From positions 1-18,448 of the forward strand of contig JBOGFC010000070.1 of assembly GCA_050742155.1 (NCBI GenBank): a stretch of 18,448 nt of DNA, written 5' to 3'. The position numbers were made by a program, and so were the translations under genes. Origin of the DNA: JBOGFC01 sp050742155. GTDB lineage: Bacteria; Actinomycetota; Acidimicrobiia; Spongiisociales; JALYHC01. The notes under the pieces were generated by a model. It was given only the letters and a program-made list of their open reading frames with translations, was not told the DNA's origin and made no database searches. Each line of letters begins with the position of its first letter. Position 1 is the first letter of the stretch. This document shows, piece by piece, positions 15,101-18,448 of the stretch.

Positions 15101-15434
15101 CCACCTGGCCGTCTCGTGCCTCCACCTCAGCGGCCAGGTCGGCGAAGGTCTGGGTGACGATGCCGCGCAGCTCTTCGGGATCTAGATGCTCGGCCAGGCT
15201 GGAGAAGCCCACCAAGTCGGCGAAGAGTACCGTCACCGGGCGCCGCTCGCCGGCCATCTCCTCCTTGGCTATCAGCGAACGGCCACAGGCGCCGCAGAAG
15301 CGAAAGCCGGGCGGCGTCTCGGCTCCACAGTTCGGGCAGGCGGCGACGAGGGGGGACCCGCACGACCCGCAGAAGCGAAAGCCGGCCGGGTTGTCGGATC
15401 CGCAGGCGGGACAGGGCGTCACAAGCCCATCCAA
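12099..15434 (-). CDS. Zinc-ribbon / class III nucleotide cyclase / STAND-type ATPase / TPR-like regulator
   Basis: Large multidomain signalling protein (1111 aa). Residues 8-50 hold two zinc ribbons (CPACG..CGSCG and CPNCG..CGACG). Residues about 65-235 are a class III cyclase: metal Asp73 in VTVLFADLVGFSS, Asp117 in FIGDSVVAVFGAP, and Asn186/Arg190 in GDPVNVAARL. Position 113 is Thr, where the common VDKFIGD motif has the base-selecting Lys, so nucleotide specificity or activity is doubtful. An ATPase module follows with Walker A GEPGVGKS (279-286) and Walker B LVLLDDVHWAD (about 391-401). From about 600 on it is helical and repeat-like, as in TPR regions of this class. The TTG at 15434 follows AGGAG at 11 bases; GTG 15422 is an alternative. 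It diverges from the imu cluster across a LexA box. No DNA-binding domain is evident. Confidence 0.9.
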   Translation of the reverse strand: MDGLVTPCPACGSDNPAGFRFCGSCGSPLVAACPNCGAETPPGFRFCGACGRSLIAKEEMAGERRPVTVLFADLVGFSSLAEHLDPEELRGIVTQTFADLAAEVEARDGQVDTFIGDSVVAVFGAPRAHEDDPVRAVESALAMLEAVRRRSPSPTLQLRIGINSGLVVAGAVGDGSQTGVLGDPVNVAARLQQAAEPGQVLLSEAVYRRVRERFECEPVGHLEVKGRVEAVSAYRVVGLRGVPQRRQAPFVGRRDERALLELLWSSARRGNTHVVSVVGEPGVGKSRLLTELPLRAEALDLRVACGSDRAFGPFLDLLEQILGRLPGGLRELTELTSALGIEEGTARPLAALLGLAGAPPVVRMADEQQKRQVFAGVWHFLSSAMGDRPGLVLLDDVHWADQSSLDLLGFLLEQLAAVPLMLVLAYRPGFDPIARAELRASHTLLRLEPLTPEESLDLAQGFLGVTELPGDLERLLTTRAEGNPFFIEELLQALLELGSLAVEEGRAMLAETDLEVPDTVQGTILARVDRQGARERIILQHAAVIGRTFSTDLVEAVIGADEVRPALDRLARAQLLVTRELDQWAFKHALIQEVVYDTLLLSQRREMHRKVAESLEPQSKEDPGLMELLAEHYARAEVADKARQYALAAGDLASERMGFVEARHRYQTALRLWGEGDERGRLSVMMRFANAAYMAGDAPAARTSLIEAEAGWRELGELHQAGAALTSLGRVYWITGEVDRAAEALERAIELLQPEGPSPDLVQAHVWASTLNMLIGRADLGAELAGRGLEMAEGLGLEGARSHLLNTLGCCEVNVGDPSGLERIRLALELAERSGEAEALGRAYVNLPSTLSLYSLHEEAAALCRRGREVMRKLGSPSFEWFIAGNEAGDLVALGRYEEAESLCRQMLGEQRPVLGVPGTVNALGMLASSLIRRGSYEEARRITDELLPLARRMGGSEYLAPNLIEEALLEEARGNPAAARQAAAEAVSVVLDTPSLQHGFRILVPVVYLLPPEETAPFRQRLAALRDHPSQVAILTEAEAIVQGDRSLFAQAADLYGALDLPYQEARARLGAGDLERARRIIERFGLEEGPLGARLRAAALTTAPGESPL

Positions 15435-15451
15435 GCACGCCCCGGCTCCTC

Positions 15452-15480
15452 TTGACGATCGAACATATGTTCGATAGAGT
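15452..15480 (+). promoter_or_regulatory. Promoter of the imu cluster with LexA box in its spacer
   Basis: A -35 TTGACG (15452-15457) and a -10 TAGAGT (15475-15480) are separated by exactly 17 bases, almost entirely occupied by the LexA palindrome. Transcription would begin near 15487, leaving a short leader containing GGCGGAGG (15492-15499) before GTG 15504. Confidence 0.8.
15458..15475. promoter_or_regulatory. LexA (SOS) box
   Basis: ATCGAACATATGTTCGAT is a perfect 18-bp palindrome containing GAACATATGTTC, the actinobacterial/Gram-positive LexA operator pattern. LexA bound here would block RNA polymerase at the imu promoter. The divergent cyclase start is only 24 bases away, so the same site could also affect that gene. 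Confidence 0.9.
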
Positions 15481-15503
15481 GATGTCCCGGCGGCGGAGGC
15501 CTG

Positions 15504-16148
15504 GTGCTCGGAGCGACGGACCCTGACCCTCCCCCGGAGGGGGAGGGAACTTCAAGGTACTTCCTCACCTTATGGCCTGGGCACGTGATGGGAATGGTCG
15601 GGTCACCCGGCTCCGGGCTCACCCGGGTGGGCCTAGCCCTGCTGGCCACCCCCGCCCGTCGGGGACCGGTGGCCTTCCTCGACGTGCGCGGGTGGCTGTG
15701 CCCGCTGGCCGCCTGGGAGTGCGGGGTCCCTCCGGACCGCCTGGTGGTGGTGCGCTGTCCGGACCGCCGCCTCTGGCCACAGGTGGCGGCCGCCCTCCTC
15801 GACGGGGTCCCGGCGGTATATGCCGAGGTCCCGGCGGGTGTCGGGGCAGCCGAGCTACGCAGGCTGGGGGCGCTGGCCCGGGCCAGGAAGACGGCGGTGA
15901 TCCTACGGCCACTGCAGGGGGAGTTGCCGGCGGGGTTGACCTACGTGCAGCTTCGGGCCGGGGAGGTGAGCTGGGAGGGGCCGGAGGCCGGGCACGGCCG
16001 GCTGCGGCGGCGCCGAGTCGAGCTGCGCATCTCCGGCCGGGGAGTGGGAGGACAGGAGGCGGTCGTGGAGGTGGAGGACGATGGGGCGGACACTCTGCGT
16101 GTGGTTCCCGGACTGGCCGCTCCGGCGGCCCGACGCGCCGTCGGATGA
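15504..16148 (+). CDS. ImuA-like RecA-fold accessory protein of SOS mutagenesis, degenerate P-loop
   Basis: Probable ImuA/ImuA' counterpart, supporting ImuB and an error-prone polymerase during damage-induced synthesis. The assignment rests on RecA-like architecture, position directly before imuB, and the LexA promoter. GMVGSPGSGLTRVGLALL aligns with a Walker A loop but has Leu39 instead of the invariant Lys, so ATP hydrolysis is unlikely. Later parts resemble ImuA: VGAAELRRLGALARARKTAVILRP and YVQLRAGEVSWEG. From GTG 15504 it has 214 aa, with a good Shine-Dalgarno four bases upstream. The first 28 residues are Pro/Gly-rich and include a hairpin-forming stretch, so ATG 15588 or 15594 remains possible. 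It overlaps imuB by 68 bases, which indicates coupled translation. Confidence 0.72.
   Translation: MLGATDPDPPPEGEGTSRYFLTLWPGHVMGMVGSPGSGLTRVGLALLATPARRGPVAFLDVRGWLCPLAAWECGVPPDRLVVVRCPDRRLWPQVAAALLDGVPAVYAEVPAGVGAAELRRLGALARARKTAVILRPLQGELPAGLTYVQLRAGEVSWEGPEAGHGRLRRRRVELRISGRGVGGQEAVVEVEDDGADTLRVVPGLAAPAARRAVG
15527..15547. repeat. Perfect 9-bp GC hairpin near the imuA-like start
   Basis: CCCTCCCCC (15527-15535) and GGGGGAGGG (15539-15547) form a perfect stem with a GGA loop. It lies about 40 bases after the predicted transcription start, between the two candidate start codons (15504 and 15588). It would be coding sequence with the first and untranslated leader with the second. Confidence 0.7.
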
Positions 16149-17535
16149 GCCCTGCCAGGCCATCGGCGAGGACGGGCGGGTGGTGGCGGCCAACTCCCCG
16201 GCCCGGGCGGGCGGGATCAGGCCCGGCATGGGAAGGCGGGAAGCGGAGGTGCTCTGCCCGGGGGTGGTGACGCTCCGCCAGGACCGGGGCGCTGAGGCAG
16301 TGGCCTTCGAGCCGGTGGCAGTGGCCGTCGAGTCGCTGGTCCCCCGGGTAGAGGTGGCCGAGCCGGGGCTCCTCTTCGCCCCCATCGGCGGGGCGGTCCG
16401 CTACTACGGAGGCGAGGAGCCGCTGGCCGAGCGGATCTGGCAGGCGTCGAGCTCGGTGGGAGGGTCCGGGGGCCGGGTGGCGGTGGCCGGTGGGCCGTTC
16501 CTGGCCCGGTGGGCGGCAGCCGCCACGGACGGGGTGCACGTGGTGGCCGACGACGCCGCCTTCCTGGCCTCCCTGGACGTGGGGACCCTGAGCCATGACG
16601 AGCTGGTGGGCACCTTTCGATGGCTGGGCTTGACCACCTTGGGCGACCTGGCCAACCTGCCTCGGGAGGCGGTGGCCTCCCGGTTCGGGGAGGCCGGCCT
16701 GGCGGCCCATCGGCTGGCCAGCGGGGAAGACCGTCCGCTGGTCGCTCGCCCGTTGCCGGAGGACCCGGCCGTGGAGGAGCGCTTCGAAGAGCCGCTCCAG
16801 ACCCTGGAGCAGGCCGGGTTCGCCGCCCGCGCCCTTTCTCATCGCCTCATGGCATCGTTCCAGGGGTCGGCGCCCCATCAGGTGGAGGTGGAGGCCGAGG
16901 CGGCCGACGGGTCTAGGCGAACCCGGGTCTGGCGAAGCGCCGACCCACTGGACGAGTCGGCCTGGGCGGAGCAGGTCTGGTGGCAGCTGCGGACCTGGAT
17001 GGAGAGGGAGGGAGTTCCCGGAGGCCTGGCCCGCTTGCGGCTTCGACCCGGCGACGTCTCGGGACGGGGCCGCCAGCTCGCCCTGGGCCAGGACACGATC
17101 GGCGAGGAGGAGGCACGCCGGGCGCTGAGCCGGGCCCAGGCCCTGGTGGGCCCCGATCGGGTCCTCCAGGCCCGGCCCCAGGGCGGTCGTGATCCCGGCG
17201 AGCGGGTGAGCTGGTACCGCTGGGGAGAGGGTCCACCATCCCCGGCGGGCGACCCGGGCGCTCCCTGGCCGGGTGGAATTCCCAAGCCGGCCCCCAGCCT
17301 GGTCCTGCCCAGGCGGCAGGTCCTCGAAGTAGAGTGGGAAGATGGGCTCCCCACCCGGGTCCGGTTGGGGAGCCGCTGGGTGGAGGTGCTCAGCTGGGCC
17401 GGCCCCTGGCGCAAGCTGGGCCGCTGGTGGGAGGGCGAAGGTCCGGCCGACCGCTATCAGCTGGTCACCTCGGCCGGGGCGTTTCTGTGCGAGGTGCGGG
17501 AGGGGCGCTCCTACCTGACGGGGGTGTACGACTGA
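16081..17535 (+). CDS. imuB: ImuB-like, catalytically inactive Y-family DNA polymerase homologue
   Basis: ImuB bridges the replication clamp and DnaE2 in SOS mutagenesis in mycobacteria, Caulobacter and others; it does not itself polymerise. The N-terminus RTLCVWFPDWPLRR replaces the Y-family catalytic DxD-type motif. FAPIGGAVRYYGGEEPLAERIW occupies the position of the second motif without its acidic SIDE-type pair. A helix-hairpin-helix-like segment follows (WLGLTTLGDLANLPREAVASRFGEAG), then a little-finger-like region (about 230-330). The typical ImuB C-terminus includes RVSWYRWGEG and DRYQLVTSAGAFLCEVREGRSYLTGVYD-like sequence. Length is 484 aa from ATG 16081, with GGAGG-like sequence just upstream. 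It overlaps the imuA-like gene. The usual partner dnaE2 is not in this window; a MarR-type gene follows instead. Confidence 0.88.
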   Translation: MGRTLCVWFPDWPLRRPDAPSDEPCQAIGEDGRVVAANSPARAGGIRPGMGRREAEVLCPGVVTLRQDRGAEAVAFEPVAVAVESLVPRVEVAEPGLLFAPIGGAVRYYGGEEPLAERIWQASSSVGGSGGRVAVAGGPFLARWAAAATDGVHVVADDAAFLASLDVGTLSHDELVGTFRWLGLTTLGDLANLPREAVASRFGEAGLAAHRLASGEDRPLVARPLPEDPAVEERFEEPLQTLEQAGFAARALSHRLMASFQGSAPHQVEVEAEAADGSRRTRVWRSADPLDESAWAEQVWWQLRTWMEREGVPGGLARLRLRPGDVSGRGRQLALGQDTIGEEEARRALSRAQALVGPDRVLQARPQGGRDPGERVSWYRWGEGPPSPAGDPGAPWPGGIPKPAPSLVLPRRQVLEVEWEDGLPTRVRLGSRWVEVLSWAGPWRKLGRWWEGEGPADRYQLVTSAGAFLCEVREGRSYLTGVYD

Positions 17536-17547
17536 GCCGGACCGGGT

Positions 17548-18024
17548 ATGAAGTTGCACATGGCACGACTTTCACCAGTTCACGAACGCGCCTGGCGAGC
17601 CTTCCTGCACGCCCACGCCCGGCTCACCGAGCGCCTCGACGCCGAGCTGCAACAGGCTTCCCCGCTGGCGCTGGGTGAGTTCGAGGTGCTGGACACCCTG
17701 TGGCGGTCGGACGGACGGCTGCGCATGGCCGAGTTGGCCGAGCAGGTCCGGGCCAGCCGCAGTGGGCTGACCCGGCGCATCGACCGCCTCGAGCGGCGGG
17801 GCCTGGTGAGGCGCGAGACCTGCCGGGAGGACAAGCGGGGGCTCTTCGCGGCCCTCACCGAGGAGGGCAGAGCGGCCCTGGGCCGTTCCCTGCCCCTGCA
17901 TGCCGCCGGCCTGCAGCGCCTCTTCTTCGACCTCTTGACCGAGGAGCAGATCCAGCTGCTCGCCGAGCGCCTGGAGGAGGTGGCGGCGCGGGCCTCCAAC
18001 GGGGAACCCCCCCACCGGGACTGA
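17548..18024 (+). CDS. MarR-family transcriptional regulator
   Basis: Dimeric winged-helix regulator of 158 aa; ligand and targets are unknown. The pattern is standard: a long first helix (HERAWRAFLHAHARLTERLDAEL), LALGEFEVLDTLWRSDGRLRMAELAEQV, recognition-helix region ASRSGLTRRIDRLERRGLVRRE, and wing REDKRGLFAALTEEGRAAL. C-terminal helices for dimerisation follow. It begins 12 bases after the imuB stop and ends 11 bases before a lipoprotein gene, so it is probably cotranscribed from the LexA-controlled promoter or from one hidden in imuB. The ribosome binding site is weak. Whether it governs the neighbouring lipoprotein, the imu genes or something distant cannot be told from sequence. Confidence 0.9.
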   Translation: MKLHMARLSPVHERAWRAFLHAHARLTERLDAELQQASPLALGEFEVLDTLWRSDGRLRMAELAEQVRASRSGLTRRIDRLERRGLVRRETCREDKRGLFAALTEEGRAALGRSLPLHAAGLQRLFFDLLTEEQIQLLAERLEEVAARASNGEPPHRD

Positions 18025-18035
18025 ACGTCCAAGAG

Positions 18036-18425
18036 ATGATGGGTAGGCGACTTCCGATGGGGGTGGCGCTGCTCACTCTGGCGGCCTGCGCGGCTCCCGG
18101 CGGAGCCGGAGGGGAGCCTCCTCAGCCTCCTCCCCCCACCAGCGAGGATCAAGAGACTGAGCTGGCCAAGGCCGACCTGGCCGCCCGGCTGGGGATCGAC
18201 GAAACCCAGATCGAGGTGGTGCGCCGGGAAGCGGTGGTGTGGCGGGACGGAAGCCTGGGCTGCCCGCAGCCGGGCGAGATGTATACCCAGGCGCTCGTCG
18301 AGGGCACCTACCTGGAGCTCCAGGCGGACGGCACGATCTATGCGTACCACAGCGGTGAGGGCCGGCCTCCTTTCCTCTGTGAGGATTCGAAGGGGCCACC
18401 GGAGGGTTCCGGGACCGACTCGTAG
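18036..18425 (+). CDS. Small lipoprotein with conserved SLGCPQPG...YTQ domain, function unknown
   Basis: The 129-aa protein begins MMGRRLPMGVALLTLAAC. Arg-rich n-region, hydrophobic core and lipobox LAAC with Cys18 predict lipid anchoring outside the membrane. A Pro/Glu-rich linker (about 19-40) follows. The folded part has DLAARLGIDETQIEVV, then VVWRDGSLGCPQPGEMYTQ, YLELQADGTIYAYHSG and a terminal FLCED. I recall this SLGCPQPG/YTQ/YHxG/FLC pattern from uncharacterised secreted proteins in Chloroflexi, cyanobacteria and actinobacteria; the two Cys may form a disulphide. ATG 18036 or 18039 could be the start, with AAGAG close upstream. The frame is open further upstream but overlaps the MarR gene there, so it was not extended. 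Confidence 0.8.
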   Translation: MMGRRLPMGVALLTLAACAAPGGAGGEPPQPPPPTSEDQETELAKADLAARLGIDETQIEVVRREAVVWRDGSLGCPQPGEMYTQALVEGTYLELQADGTIYAYHSGEGRPPFLCEDSKGPPEGSGTDS

Positions 18426-18448
18426 GACCTTTACCCCCTCCCCAGCCC

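Noticed and set aside
15441..15500. A defined promoter for the cyclase on the - strand overlapping the LexA box
   Set aside because: Only weak -35/-10 matches with a 15-base spacer were found; not enough to call a promoter.
15572..16270. Alternative + frame over the imuA-like gene
   Set aside because: Gly/Arg-rich low-complexity product; the other frame shows RecA-like motifs and matches the promoter and ribosome binding site.
15619..17559. 646-codon antisense frame over imuA/imuB
   Set aside because: No domain; Pro/Gly/His-rich shadow of a GC-biased gene.
17700..18035. Extension of the lipoprotein frame upstream into the MarR gene
   Set aside because: It would bury the signal peptide and lipobox; the upstream translation is low-complexity Gly/Arg/Pro.
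1..18448. CRISPR arrays, tRNA/rRNA genes, transposases or prophage genes
   Set aside because: None seen; the repeats present are single palindromes or one direct duplication, not spaced arrays.

Overview
The window is high-GC, almost gene-saturated bacterial chromosome. Several features point to an actinobacterium: the nusA-infB-ylxP-rbfA-nrnA-truB-ribF-rpsO-pnp gene order, frequent GTG starts with stop/start overlaps, an ImuA/ImuB-type cassette, and an operator of the mycobacterial/actinobacterial LexA type (GAACATATGTTC). An uncultured Acidimicrobiia-like lineage is my best guess, but that is inference; no rRNA or other taxonomic marker is present.

Bases 1-5626 are a translation and RNA-maturation operon on the + strand: 3' part of nusA, infB, ylxP (DUF503), rbfA, nrnA-type DHH phosphoesterase and truB. 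Most genes overlap by a few bases. Bases 5735-7324 hold ribF fused in frame to a class I SAM methyltransferase. A secreted or membrane-anchored alpha/beta hydrolase follows (7386-8402), then rpsO and pnp (8492-11194), then an Fpg/Nei-family DNA glycosylase (11255-12127).

On the - strand, 12099-15434 encodes one large regulator: double zinc ribbon, class III nucleotide cyclase, STAND/AAA-type ATPase and a TPR-like C-terminus. Divergent from it, and starting at a perfect LexA box placed in the spacer of a good promoter, runs a compact + strand cluster: an ImuA-like protein with a degenerate P-loop, an ImuB-like inactive Y-family polymerase, a MarR-family regulator and a small lipoprotein. The first two are probably accessory factors for SOS mutagenic translesion synthesis; no dnaE2 is present in the window.

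The most unusual items are not ordinary genes. (1) Three intergenic palindromes (2915-2963, 5649-5696, 11200-11246) have related arms and a conserved loop core, so they look like one dispersed RNA/DNA element. (2) The 5' end of truB is duplicated; the copies are separated by an insert with 10-bp inverted ends and G-runs that abuts the truB ribosome binding site. (3) RibF is fused to a methyltransferase, with a relic-like Shine-Dalgarno sequence at the junction. (4) A 28-bp imperfect, wobble-rich hairpin lies between rpsO and pnp, where PNPase autoregulation acts in other bacteria. (5) The LexA promoter sits between a cyclase-ATPase and the imu genes. No gene-free stretch exceeds 300 bases, and I saw no tRNA, rRNA, CRISPR array or transposase.
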